Shown: piece by piece, positions 24,000 to 35,318 of the stretch | How the letters are laid out: each line of letters begins with the position of its first letter | Position numbering within the stretch: position 1 is the stretch's first letter | Source: Trochalopteron elliotii | Lineage: Eukaryota; Chordata; Aves; Passeriformes; Leiothrichidae | Assembly (NCBI GenBank): GCA_024734555.1 | Contig: JANPWX010020150.1 | Coordinates: 1,997,317 to 2,061,316, forward strand | Direction of reading: 5' to 3' | Length of the DNA: 64,000 nt | Notes under the pieces: model-generated | Seen by the model: only the letters and a program-made list of their open reading frames with translations | The model's database searches: none | Told to the model about the DNA's origin: nothing | Translations under genes and position numbers: made by a program

Positions 24000-24445
24000 A
24001 TCATGGAACCATTAATGTTGGAAAAGACCTCTAAGTCTCCAACCACTGACCCAGCACTACCAAGCTGACCACTAAACCACATCCCTAAGTGCCACATCTT
24101 CTAGATACCTTTAGAAATGGTGATTCTACCCTGCTCTGTTCCAGTGCTTGACCACACTAATAGGAAAGAAATTTTACTTATTATCCAACTTAAACCTCCC
24201 CTGGCACAGCCTGAGGCTATTTCCTCTCCTCCTGTCCCTGTTCCCTGGGAGCAGATCCTGATCCCTGATTCCCCCCCGCTGCTGTCCCCTCCTGTCAGGG
24301 AGTTGTGCAGAGCCAGAAGGTCCCCCCTGAGCCTCCTTTTCTCCAGGCCAAGTCCTTTTCCCAGATACTTCAGCCACTTATGAGGCTTGTGCTCCAGAGC
24401 CTTCCCTAGCTTCATTGTCCTCCTCTGGACATACTCCAGCAAGTT
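24000..24445 (-). mobile_element. CR1 LINE fragment
   Basis: Plus text gttggaaaagacctctaagt followed by cactaccaagctgaccacta, then aacctcccctggcacagcct and cctcctgtcagggagttgtg, is CR1 in reverse. Minus frames in this block carry ORF2 C-terminal sequence, including [10 protein letters not shown]. It is 5'-truncated. Confidence 0.92.
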
Positions 24446-27437
24446 TCACAAAGCTAAAAAAACTGATTGAAGAAAATTTCCTTGATACAGAGGAGAATTT
24501 TTACATCATTCATTAGTGAAGCCAACTATCTTTCCTAAAACCTGGAGCTCCGTGTTTTTCATTTGGGAGATGATTTCTGTTAAAAACCATTTCAAGACTG
24601 AATTTTCCCTGAAATACTTTATTTTCACTTTTATATGTTTACAATGGAGAGTCCTTTACTATGTGGTGAGTGTTATGTCTAGGTCAGGACACTGATGCTT
24701 AGGAGGATTTTAATTAGCAGTAACTATGGAGAATCTGATGTGCTGTCATTTGGTAACATTTGGCTGAATATTTGAAATGTCTTACTAAGAGGTCAGAGCT
24801 TTTTTAAATTATTGAATTCCTTACGTAGTAGATTCTGCAAATACAGAGATTTTTCCTTTAGCTCTGTGCACATTTCTGTGTATGTGTGTGTAAGAGAAAA
24901 CCTAACACAATTCAGAGTTAGGGGCATTTGAGTAATTGAAGGACTTAATAAATGTGTTTTAATGTCTTGAGCATGAATTTTAACATTTCTTCCAACATTG
25001 ATACAAAGAAACTAAATAATTTTGGAAAACCTAAAAATCTTTAGTAATAGAGGCTACTATACTATTGACTTATGCTTCTTGTCAATCTGCTGAAGAGAAA
25101 AAAATATATTAAACTAGTCATGTCTTGGCAAAGACTGTTTTCTTTCTTTGTGTCGATCATGACACTATTAAGACAAAAGACAGATGATATCAGATTTGGC
25201 ACATGTAGGAAAACAGTTAAAAATCGTACACAAAAAAAAAAAGGTCAAAGAAAGACAGTAGCAACAACAGACTTGAACAGAAATCTGAAGCTACATAAGC
25301 TTTAGAGGATGAAAGAATATAAAATTAAGTTAGAATGGTGTACACCTTGTTGATGAATGTGAGATGGAACTCTCTAACAGGAATATCTTGTACAATCTCA
25401 GAAGGTCTGGAAAGTCAATGAATTGAAATGAAGTGACACGAGAAACCTGCAGCTCAAAATGCATGAAGAACAAATGCTAGGCGTCATTGGTCATGCCAAG
25501 CAGCTGAAATCTTTCCTTCAGCTTTTCAGTGACATTCTCTTCTTATTCAGCTCCACCCTCTCAACTCCTTGCCGTCAACTCTCACAGCCCATCTACTGCA
25601 TTGCACTGATGCCAAAAGCTCAGAGTGAGGGTTCTGATCACTGCTGACTAATTTCATCAGGTTTCTGTGCAGTTTTTCTTGCATGTGTGTGTTTTTCTTA
25701 ACTAGATGAGATGAGATGGCAATTGATTTTTTCCAAAGGTTAATACTCCTCACCGCTAAGTCGCCAAACCTATTTAAACAAAAATAAAAATAATGCACCA
25801 TTCTAGCCATTCAACCAATCTTTTTCAAGGGTAAATTACACAGTGATAATACAGAAATCCATCTTTGTAAAACTTTCATTCAAAGCCTGTAATGTGTTAC
25901 TCAGTACTACTCAAAATTGTGGTTGTTTTGACCACAAGAAGGCTGATAACCATGGTCAAATAATTGTACATTTATGCTGCTGTTTGTCTGCTTCTCATTT
26001 GAGAAATGCAGCTTAATTAGAATTCCAATTTGTTTCACAGAAAAAGCTGCCAAGCGCAAGATCTGACATTCAAAACAAAATCAATACTTTTGTAGAACAT
26101 TTAAGCATCTTGGGTAATATCACAGGACTGAAGTAATTTGTGTTGTGTAGTAAAGCTCTAATTAAAGATGTGTCAGGAGTAAGAATTGTATTTCTTCATT
26201 ATTTAGCCTGTGCTTTACTGCTTGGTTCATACGAGGGTATTGATTAAATGTTCATGTTTATTATGGCTCCCCCCTCCAATCATGAGTGTGAGAAACGAAA
26301 GTTAAGGTAGATGAAAAATATTCACTTCTTGTCAGGTATAAGAGACACTCAAGGTCAGATGCAGATAAAGAGAAGCAAGGAAATGGAAGGGTTTTGTTTA
26401 GTTAGTAGTGAGGTACGGATTAATCTCTAATTATTTTTTTTTTCTCCAAGAAATATGTCTGAACATCTGTTAAGGGAATAAAGTATCACTACAATTCTTA
26501 TCAGTTTAAAAAATGTTAAATCTGATGAGCTCATAATATATGTATCTAAAAGTTTCTTTAGCCTATGAATTAGCTCCTTAAGGTCAAATTATGAAAGTCC
26601 ATATGGATGCCAAGGTACATCACTCTAGATATTAATGTATTTATCCCAGAGAAGTAATTAATGATTTGAACAATAATTTGATATTTACTAAAAGGGGTGG
26701 CAGAGATTTACAAAAACATCATATTTGCCACCTCTCTGCCTTGACAAGGATATCTGCCAAAACTTAAGCACTATCACTGCACGAGACCTTTTCTGTAACA
26801 ACCTTGAAGCTCCAGCAATTAATTTGTTGTTAAAAACATTTTGTTTATATTTTCTCTCTGTCATTTAAACTCTATTTTTCATGTATTCTACTTTGGACAT
26901 GGGACATTTACTATTCCCTTTCTCAGTACAGCATTTTTTAGTGCGTTTGAAGCCATTTAACCTGTTCTTACCAAGCACTTGCTGAAATCTTTCTCTCAGT
27001 CATCAGTTAGTACTCCTTGATAATCTGAGGTCTATATGTTGGAGAGATCTATATGAGGCTTGTATGTTGCCAAATGAGGTAGGTAAACCCATCACAAAAA
27101 AAAATTGAATCTTAACTGTAATTAAGGGCAGATGGATGAAGCTGGGCTTAAGCGTTTTGTTTTAAAAAGCTTTAAAGCCTTTATTCTAAGTGGCAATGAA
27201 ATTCTGAAGAGGTAGAGGTAGAAATAATACAGAAAGTAGAGTTACATGGGTCATCCTCTGGTTTTCTGTGGCTGAAAGACAAGAAATGAATAAGTAAGCC
27301 CCAGGGCTTCTTAAGTAATTTTGAAGAGGTCAGGTAACAACTTTGGAGATAAGACCATTTGATTCAAAATGAACAGAACAGCTATTTCAGTGGGAAGAAC
27401 TGAAGAGGATAAACACACTGTTAGCAGTAGAAGAAAG
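24446..27437. other. Unique sequence, nothing recognised
   Basis: AT-rich DNA with no long open frame. An A-rich run lies at 25231-25242. No repeat family was recognised. Confidence 0.5.
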
Positions 27438-27550
27438 GAAAAAAAAAACCAACCAAACAAAAACAAACAACCCCCCAACAACAACAACAACAACAACCAA
27501 AAAAAACCAAACCAAACAAACAAACAAACAACCCAACCAAAAAAACCCAG
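27438..27550. repeat. A/C-rich low-complexity tract with (CAA)n
   Basis: An A run gives way to CCAACCAAACAAA-type sequence with a (CAA)6 core near 27478-27496. The long frames on both strands here (poly-N/Q or poly-V/G) are simple-repeat artefacts. Confidence 0.9.
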
Positions 27551-27830
27551 AGTTTCTTTCTTGGGGTTTTAACAAAGTTGAGAGGCTGAAGTCTTACCAC
27601 CTCTGGTTAACAGGGAAGAATATGGAAAGAAATAACTACCGGACAATTAGTCCTCTGCTCACTGCTTTCTACCTGTCTACAACCATATCAGAAAATATAA
27701 AGCTGTGTCTGAATTGTAAATAATTAAAGATTTTATTCATAAGCCTTCACTCTGATGTCTTCTACAAGCCAGATAGCCCAGGCAATGCTGTTTGGTCTCT
27801 AGCTTCAGGTGTGCAGAATCTTCCTCAGGT

Positions 27831-28445
27831 CATAGAGTCACAGAATCAAAGAATCATAGAAAACAGAATTAAAGACACTCAGAATCATAGAATGGTTTGG
27901 GTTGGAACAGGCATTAAGGCTCAACTAGTTTCTATTCCCTGTCATGGACAGGTAAACCTTCCTCTATCCCAGGTTGCTCCAAGCCCTGTCCAACCTGGCT
28001 TTGGATACTTCCAAGCCACAGCTTTTCCAGGCACCCTGTGCCAGAGCCTCACTACCCTCATAGTGAAGAATTTCTTCCTAACATGTAACCTAAATTTCCC
28101 CTCTTTCAATTTTCACCCATTATTCCTTTTCCTGTCACTACAGCTCCTGATGCAGAGTCCTTCTCTGGCTTCCCTCCAGGCCTCCCTCACATGCTGTAGG
28201 GTGCTGTGAGGTCTCCATGCTCCTTCTCTTCTCCGGGATGAAAAGCCGCAACTTTCTCATCCCATCTTCATAGGGATTGTGCCTTCAGTCCCTTTACCAG
28301 CCTCACAGCCTCCTCTAGACTTGCCTCCAACAGTTCTATGTCCTCCCTATCTTGGGGGAAGTAGAACTGCATGCATTATTCCAGGTGGGAATACTGATAA
28401 TACCAGAGGAGAGGGGGAGAACCCCTCCCTCAACCAGATTCAGAT
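27831..28445 (-). mobile_element. CR1 LINE fragment with multi-unit tail
   Basis: Plus text begins with several decayed tail units (catagagtcacagaatcaaag, agaatcatagaatggtttgg). It runs through ccaagccctgtccaacctgg and ttcccctctttcaattttca to ccaggtgggaatactgataa. This is the reverse of a CR1 3' end reaching well into the ORF2 end region. The multiple tail units place the 3' end precisely. Confidence 0.92.
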
Positions 28446-28693
28446 CAAAGATCCTCTGAGATCAGCCAGTGCCCTCTCTATGTTTTGCATACCTGAGAAT
28501 ATCTCAAATGGCCTCAAGTCCCCTAAGTGTGGGCAACAAAAAGAAATATAAAACCAGAGGAAAGACTCTGCATGCTTTAGGAGATGCCCACACAAGAGTC
28601 AAAGGGCTGGTGAGGAGGTTAAGGTCCAATCCCAAAAGCAGTGTTACTGTATTAGCATAATATTATGACAAGGATAATTGACTTTGCAGTTAC

Positions 28694-28887
28694 CTCTGGG
28701 GTTTCTGCACTGGGGTGGACATACAGCTTGTAGGGCTCAGATGTCAAAGAAGGCTTGACAGGAATATCTAGAAACATATTTGTAATATGTGGAACAGGAA
28801 AATTTCTAGAACACATGTATTCGTACACTTCATAATGATGTTTTAAGACATGAAATCCTTCAGAGAGGAATCTGCAGTGGTTTCCTC
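28694..28887 (-). CDS. Candidate internal exon, unidentified
   Basis: On the minus strand this 194-nt stretch is open throughout and has splice-like borders. The acceptor is a C-rich tract ending ctgccccccag, and the donor reads gag|gtaact. The frame needs two bases to finish an incoming codon, then gives 64 codons ending on a codon boundary. The peptide is mixed and protein-like (it contains HHYEVYEYMCSRNFPVPHI and ends SAETPE) with no simple-sequence bias. I do not recognise the protein. The acceptor lies about 70 bp from the end of an LTR, so this may instead be retroviral internal sequence. Open stretches with usable AG and GT sites also arise by chance. Evidence is splice consensus and openness only. 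Confidence 0.28.
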
Positions 28888-28960
28888 CTGGGGGGCAGCT
28901 ACGGGCAGGCTGCTTACCCCAGACCAACCGCAACAGTTCCTGTGGGTCCCTCAGATCTGC

Positions 28961-29385
28961 TAGCTGGAAGCGTGGGTGAGGCTTTGGAATGAAGAGTGGG
29001 CTTCTGCAGTGGGTTTGAAAGGTGTTTATTGTTGCAGCTCCACGTGCAAAAGGAAAGGCTCGGCCTGTCCTTCTCCGTTATGTACCCCAGGACATAGCCT
29101 GAGGCCACAGGAGAATTTGGGCCAATGGATGGGGAGGGAGGGAGGTTCTAGAGTGGGACACTCATAAGGACAATTGAAGAGGGCAGGTGCTTGAGCACCA
29201 GGCCAAATGGGAGATGATTTCTCTTGAAGTTTCCAGGGTGATTGACAAGGGGCTCCCCTCTGGGAGATAACCAAGGGGATCAGGGAATGGGTGAGAGGAT
29301 TCAGGAAGGAACATACCAAGTACAGACAAATACAAATACAAAATACAAATTCAAAAACCTGAAACTCGCGTCACTAGAGGAATCT
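28961..29385 (-). mobile_element. LTR of an endogenous retrovirus (family also at 32587)
   Basis: Read on the minus strand, this shares three blocks with the plus-strand LTR at 32587-32920. They are an upstream AGGTTTT block followed by a T-rich region, TTTGTCTGTACTTGGT with TTCCTTCC, and AATAAACACCTTTCAAACCC near the end, which contains a polyadenylation signal. A TATA-like gtacataacgg precedes the signal. The two copies lie in opposite orientations, so they are separate insertions. Limits are set by the alignment by eye. No target duplication was seen. Confidence 0.7.
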
Positions 29386-29539
29386 GCCCCAGTTCTAAAA
29401 TCAGAGTCCTTCAAAATTCAGAAAATATTACTTATTAAAAAAAAGAAGTTGACACTGAAGATTTCAAAAATTTCAATTTTCTGGAATTCCCTTGCATTTC
29501 CTATGTCATTTCCTCTGTCATTGCACCCTGCTTAAACTG

Positions 29540-29602
29540 GAAAGTTGAACCAGGTGACACCATTGTGGTCCCTTCCAACGTGACCCCTTCTGTGATTCTG
29601 GA
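29540..29602 (+). mobile_element. Very short CR1 LINE 3' end
   Basis: Plus text gaaccaggtgacaccattgt, then gtcccttccaacgtgacccc and tgtgattctg, reads like the last 60 or so bases of CR1 in sense orientation. Confidence 0.65.
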
Positions 29603-29604
29603 TT

Positions 29605-30480
29605 GCAACAAAGTTCAAGGATATTAATGCAAGAGTTAAGTGCATATCTTTTGTTCTACAGACCCAGTGGGGAGAAATCTTCCTAAGCTGTCTCCACAGC
29701 TCCTTGTTCAGTGGTGTTCTATTTCAGCACCGTTTTTTCCTAATTGGATTGCAATAAAAATGCTAAATCCAAGTATTTATACAGCTTCCATTCTATCATG
29801 GATCTTGTTTTCTTTTACTTTCCTTTTACATGTAATGATAATAAAGAATCTAGATGAATTTTTTTTTAATATCTTTAAAGATATCTATCCTTCTAAAGAA
29901 AGCTATCCTTAATAGCTGTGTATTTAGGGAAAGTGCAGTTTTTAAGAAAGGTGTTCTATCAAAAGAGGCATCTCAGAAAAAGACAAATTTACTTCTAAGT
30001 AACTGGGCAAATGGTGATAAAGACTAATGTTCTCTTAAAGGAAGAATGGATAAAAAGTGGAATAACACTAAGATTTTTTTGCTGGAAGAGATAATATTTA
30101 ATAATAAAATCAGATAATATGGAGTTTTGGCAGTTTGATTTTTAGAGTTTTTAGTAAGAGACGAAATTTTATAAGACAGAATAATATGGAACAGCTTTCT
30201 GGAATATATTTGCTGATAATGGAAATAAGGCTGGCCTATTCACTGAGGTTATACACTGAGCAGTTCTTTGCTGTATTAAAAATTACTGAGTCTTCAGAAG
30301 TAAGCTAGTGCAGTATATGTAAGCATTCAGGTTCTGTTAGCCATTAAACTAAATAGAATACTATTTCATGCATGATTTAGCTCAGCGAGATGGAGAATGC
30401 AGCAATGGGCTTGAAGAGGTAATGGGTAAAAGTGGAAGTTTATATAAATAAATGTTTCCTTTTTGTTGCATGGTATTTAC
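29605..30480. other. Unique sequence, nothing certain
   Basis: A plus-strand stretch at about 29661-29757 follows an acceptor-like ttttgttctacag and stays open for about 30 codons. That is too little to call. Otherwise AT-rich and unrecognised. Confidence 0.45.
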
Positions 30481-30671
30481 CTGTGATTTCAAATGCCTTA
30501 TTAAGAAATATTTATAGATTCCCCATTGATGTGATTCAGAAATGTCAACAGATTGATCTGCCCTCAATGTTGATAGCACAGCTATTTGTAGCCTTGATGG
30601 GAGGAAAGAAACATCTATTAGTTGGCCACTGATGAAGGCAAATTCATTCTTACAGTGAATTAATTGTTTCT
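30481..30671 (-). CDS. Candidate internal exon, unidentified
   Basis: This is the best-bordered of the candidate exons. On the minus strand the acceptor reads tcaagtgttttcag and the donor cacag|gtaaatacc, close to the usual consensus at both ends. The 191 nt take two bases to complete a codon, then give 63 codons ending on a codon boundary. The peptide is mixed and includes FAFISGQLIDVSF and QWGIYKYFLIRHLKSQ; I see no transmembrane segment and no low complexity. I do not recognise the family. It lies on the same strand as the candidates at 28694 and 35075. Its outgoing phase does not fit the incoming phase of the 28694 stretch, so a missing exon or a false call is implied. Chance remains a serious alternative. 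Confidence 0.32.
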
Positions 30672-32586
30672 CTGAAAACACTTGATTTGGACATCCAGAC
30701 TGGCAGTGTATTACATCAAATAAAAAATGTGATTTACTTGAAATTAGCTGTCATGTCTACATTTTATTGATATCTCTTTTCTTTACTGACACCTCTCAAG
30801 TGTGGGATTCATTGAATGCAGGTGTAATGAGGCTGATTTGATGCTACAGGAAGGGGACAACTAGTGCTGAACCATTTTGTGGGTCTAGGTGAAGCCTACC
30901 AGTTGTAGGTTGAAAATCCATAGGTTCTATGCTCCTCACCTAGATTGTGATTTTCCTATTTTTTTTCCAATTTCTCCCCTTTTCTACCACTGAGCTTGAA
31001 AGCAAACCTGTTCTGCTCAGTGGTTATGGAATAATACACAACTAACCTGTCACAAAGAAATTCCTAAATTTCACTCAACTTCCATGCTTAATTTGTTCTT
31101 CAGTCAGTATTCCTTACTATTTTCCTCTCTTTTGGTAAAAAAAACAAACCAAACCAACCCAACAAAAAATCCCCCCCTTTGGATCCCTAATTATACATAT
31201 ATTGCTTGTGAATGTTGTTTTCTGTTTGTTCATATTAGGAGTAATTCGAACACATTCAAATTTTTTCCTGATGATCATGAACTTCCACAGATGTTTAACT
31301 TCTCCTGAGTAACCATAATAACCTCACCAGCAGTTATCTTATGAGGGGAAGGAAAAACAGTTTTTAAGACATTTTTGCACACTCAGCTCTGCTAGAGCTG
31401 TTGTATCAAGTGCAGTTTGTAAAGATAGAACATATTTAAATTTAAAGTAGCTATAGGCTAGCACGTAACTCACCAGGTCAGCTGCCAGAAATTCCCCAGG
31501 CTGATGAATTGAGGGGTTTAGTGTCAAGTGAGCTGTGCTATGTCCCCTTTTCTGGCATCAATATCTAAGTTAATGGTTTAGAGTAAGGTTAGAAACACCC
31601 ATGCGAATTGCACAGGCAGTTTCTGGAGGGCTAGAGACATGCAGCTGAGCCTGGGGATTTTAGTAAAAGTTATGCCATGCTAATTCATTCTTCAGGGTCA
31701 GGCAAGGAGGTGAGTAAAATCCACATGTAGCAATTGCTCTAAATACTCTCAGGAAATCACTCCTGTGTTGAACAGTCTGATTGCAATTTTAAAAACACAA
31801 ATATCTTTCTGGAGTTACATTCAAATAAGGCATATTGATGTTCAGCAGCAGTAAAAAGGGCTTAGCAGAAATACTTTTAGAATTTCATGTGACTGACTTT
31901 GTACTATAACACTTTTAAATCATCTCAAAAACGGAATTTTGAAGTATGCTATAAAGAATCCTTAACAAGAAAGCTTTAATGTATTATACATTTGATGGTA
32001 TTAAAAGTGAGCTTCAATGTCTTTCCTTGAGAATTCAGAATATCCCAGAGAAATATTCAACATATTATGCCACCTAAAAGTTTCTCAAAGTATACCAAAA
32101 CTATGAAACATCGCAGTTAATAGAAATATTTCTCTTCGATATCTGAGTCACAGAGATTTTTTTTCCTTTTTAAACTATTTTTACAACAGAAATCTTTATC
32201 TGAACCCTATGACTTCTGTAGCAGAAAACTCTATTCATAAATGTTTATGTCAATCTCTTCTTAACCCTTGAAGCCCTTCTCTAGTGAAACACTTCTGCCC
32301 AATTAATCCTAATTCACTCCAATAGACATTGGAACTGAAAATGCCTGTAGAGATATTGGTGTCCAATGCATCTCTTCCGTGGTTGCACAAGACTGTGTTG
32401 CTGAAATTTGTCAGCATCTTCGATCCTTGTTTTCAGTTTATGGATATATTTAACTCTATTTACAGCAAAAAAATTTCCATTCCCTTTAAAATCTTGGCCC
32501 AGCAGCACTTGATCTTTGTGTACATTGCATAATTTATAGCTTACTGGGATTGGCAAAATTTGCTCTCATTTCCTTTTGTACTTGAG
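30672..32586. other. Unique sequence, nothing certain
   Basis: A/C-rich low complexity lies at 31137-31177. The stretch at 32320-32550 is open on both strands for 60-80 codons, without clear splice borders. No repeat family was recognised. Confidence 0.5.
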
Positions 32587-32920
32587 TGTTGCGGTGCATG
32601 ATTGAGGTTTTCAAAGTTGTATCTGTATTTTGTTTATTTGTCTGTATTTGGTAGATTCCTTCCCGAGCCGCTTCCAAAACACCCCCACCCCTGTTCCCAA
32701 AATATCACCTGGTATCACCCTGTCCTGGACCCCACCCCCTTCCTTCCCCACTGGCCCAGAGTGTCCTCCTCCCAGGCTGTGACCTGGTAAAAGGAGGGCA
32801 CAGGGGCCCAAAGTTGTTTTGGCAGGTGCTGTTCTGGCACATGGACAGCACTGAATAAACACCTTTCCAAACCCACGCCAGAACCCACTTCTTGACTCCA
32901 AGCCTTAACTACGCACAGCA
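32587..32920 (+). mobile_element. Solo-type LTR of an endogenous retrovirus
   Basis: A 334-bp unit starts tgttgcggtgc and ends acgcacagca, giving the TG...CA ends expected of an LTR. It holds a C-rich upstream part, a TATA-like ggtaaaagga near 32786, and aataaacacctttccaaacc with a polyadenylation signal near 32855. It shares blocks with the minus-strand copy at 28961-29385. No viral coding frame flanks it, so it looks like a solo LTR. No exact target duplication was found. Confidence 0.72.
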
Positions 32921-34158
32921 GGGATTGAAGAACACATGAACTGTTTTAGTTGGTCTGGGAACTACTGCTTTAGCTGGTAAGCAGCCCACACAGAGAAACC
33001 AACTACACTTGAGGCATTAACCCATCATTTAAACCAAATTTCCATACAGCACTTCTGCACCTTACAAAGCAGCAATGCATTTGAAGACAGTCCTACAAAG
33101 TGGAAGAAAATATGATTAGTTGGTCTTGAGAGAACATTTAAATGAGAAAAACGAGGTGGTTTTTATTTCTTTAGAGAGGCTAATCTACAAATAAATGACT
33201 GCAAAAAGAGAGAAAATATTCAGTGTGTGGTTTCTGGGTAGTTCCTTGAATATGTATGAACTGTCAGCATAAGATCACTCTGTGATAACTGAAGGAGAAT
33301 GAGAAAGACAATAAGACAAGAAGAGAATGGATTTCAGAGTTTATGGAATGGTAACATCCAGAACTGTGGTGGTCCGGCAGCACTGACTTTCTTATATCAC
33401 TTACAGATCTGTGTGAGAGTTGTGTAGGAATGGGAGATGAATTTAAATACATTAAGCAATGTGCTCTGGAAAAGGAGGAAGACCAGACTAGCAGGACATT
33501 TAAAGATCATCTATTAATCTTAATCTCTGCCTACAAAGAAGTACCACTTCTGAACCACTAGCCTTTTATAGGGAGAGGAAAGTTTTCCAGTTATCAGTAG
33601 AAGCAAAGGACTGGAGACTGGATTCTGAGCAGGTGCAAATATCTAAAACATTCTCTAGCCTTGTTAGCTCAAAAATAAATGAGTTTTAAAAAATCGGTAA
33701 AGTAGTACAATTATTTTTAATGCTGATCAGTTTGCACTCTCACAAAGGTTGCTTAATATGCAGCAAGAGTATTTATTATCTGATAAATCAATTTAATTCT
33801 CTGGCTTTATTTCTTATATTGTGCCTCCTTCCTGTTTTTACACACCAAAACAGTTGTAGTAACCTTTTACCATTGTTCTTGTAAGCTTCTCGGCAGAGAA
33901 CACTTTGCTCTTCAGAGCTGTGCAGTATCTGTTACCGTAGGGCAGGGTGACTGCTCTGATGTTTGCTTTGCACTGTCTGCATACGTATTTAGGAAAAATG
34001 AAAATGCCATATGTGTAAACCCAGGAGCTTATTGTGATTATAACTGAAGTTTCAGCAGACTAATGTGAATTCTTAGTAGTCCAGGCAGGATTATAGCAGA
34101 AAGGAATAACACTGTAGAATTAGTCCTAATATGAATAAAACTACCTTTTCCATACCAA
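32921..34158. other. Unique sequence, nothing recognised
   Basis: AT-rich DNA with no open frame of note and no repeat family recognised. Confidence 0.5.
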
Positions 34159-34935
34159 CTGTATGAGGTTCAACAAGGGCAAATGCCAGCTTCTGCACCT
34201 GGGGTGGGGCAACTCTGGCTGTATGGACAGGCTGGGGAATGAGATGCCGGAAAGCAGCACCAGGGAAAGGGACCTGGGGGTCCTGGTCAGTGGCAAGTTG
34301 AACAGGAGCAGTGCCCTGGCAGCCAGGAGGGACATCCCTGTCCTGGGGCATCAGGCCCAGCATTGCCAGCCGGGCAAGGGAGGGGATTTGTCCTGCTCTG
34401 CTCTGACCTGGGGCAGCCTCACCTCCAGTGCTGGGGGCAGTTTTGTGTGTCTCAATATAAGAAAGATCTTAAGGCATTAGAGAGTGATCAAAGGAGGGCT
34501 GTGAGAATGGTGAAGGGCCTTGAGGGGAAGCTGTGTGAGGAGAGGCTGAGGGCACTGGGCCTGTTCAGCTGGAGAAAAGGAGACTGAGGAGAGACCTCAG
34601 TGCAGTTGCAGCTTCCTTGTGAGGGAAGAGCAGGGGCAGGCACTGATCTCTGCTCTGTGGTGACAGCAACAGGACCCCAGGGAATGGGCTGAAACTGTCA
34701 GGGGAGCTTTAGGTTGGTCATCAGGAAAAGGTTCTTCCCCCAGAGGGTGTTTGGCACTGGAACAGGCTCCCCAGAGAATGGGAACAGCACCAATCCTGAC
34801 AGACTTCCAGGAGTGTCTGGACAATGCTCTCAGGGACATGGTGGGATTGTTGGGATTCTTGGACAGGGCTGGGATTTGGACTCCATGATCTCTGTGTCTT
34901 CCAACTCTGGATATTCATCATATTATGATTCTAGG
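34159..34935 (+). mobile_element. CR1 LINE fragment with ORF2 C-terminus
   Basis: A sense-strand CR1 of about 780 bp. The frame from 34163 begins [14 protein letters not shown] and includes ERDLGVLV, both hallmark CR1 ORF2 motifs downstream of the reverse-transcriptase core. After a frame change, the frame from 34363 shows RAVRMVKGLEGKLCEERLRA, the ORF2 C-terminal block. The 3' UTR follows and the element ends in tattatgattctagg, a decayed tail unit. It is 5'-truncated and frameshifted, so inactive. It is the longest ORF2 piece in the window and resembles the copy at 61655. Confidence 0.95.
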
Positions 34936-35074
34936 ATCTAGTTAAAAAACCCACAAAAACTATAACTGCAGCACACAAATACAAAATAAAACAAATTAGA
35001 CAGTGGCCTGTTGTTAGAAACAACTGTTTCAGCTTAAGTGTCTAAGACAAAGCCCCAGGCAAGAGAACACAAAT

Positions 35075-35318
35075 TCAGACAAAGTGAGCCAGACCAGCCT
35101 TGCTCCTGAGGTTCTGCAAACCCACTATAAAGCCTATTATGAGCAGTAGCAATATTGTGTTTACTGGACTACAGTGCTGCAAAGTGATATTCACAATAAG
35201 TCCATGAACTACTTTATTAGATCCAGGTTGCAGGAGGACAGTCACAAAAATTGCAGTCCAAAGTTGAAGAAATTTTATGACTTCTGAAGTAGACATGTAA
35301 AAGCCTGGGAACGCCCAT
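35075..35318 (-). CDS. Candidate 3' exon with hydrophobic stretches, unidentified
   Basis: On the minus strand a strong pyrimidine tract (ccttttttttatctttcag) is followed by 244 nt that stay open to a TGA at 35075-35077. The predicted 80 or so residues have two hydrophobic segments, around LQLWTAIFVTVLL and ILLLLIIGFIVGL, separated by a loop with a possible N-glycosylation site (NIT). This could be the last exon of a small membrane protein. An internal exon with a weak donor (cca|gtaaac) is also possible. No polyadenylation signal was confirmed. I do not recognise the protein. The plus-strand CR1 lies just downstream on this strand. AT-rich DNA often yields hydrophobic chance frames, so confidence is low. 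Confidence 0.25.

Noticed and set aside
27311..27575. Long frames on both strands around 27.4 kb
   Set aside because: They translate the A/C-rich simple repeat into runs of Asn/Gln/Pro or Val/Gly/Phe. This is low complexity, not a gene.
29661..29757. Plus-strand stretch after an acceptor-like ttttgttctacag
   Set aside because: Only about 30 codons before a stop, no donor and no recognised peptide; too short to support.
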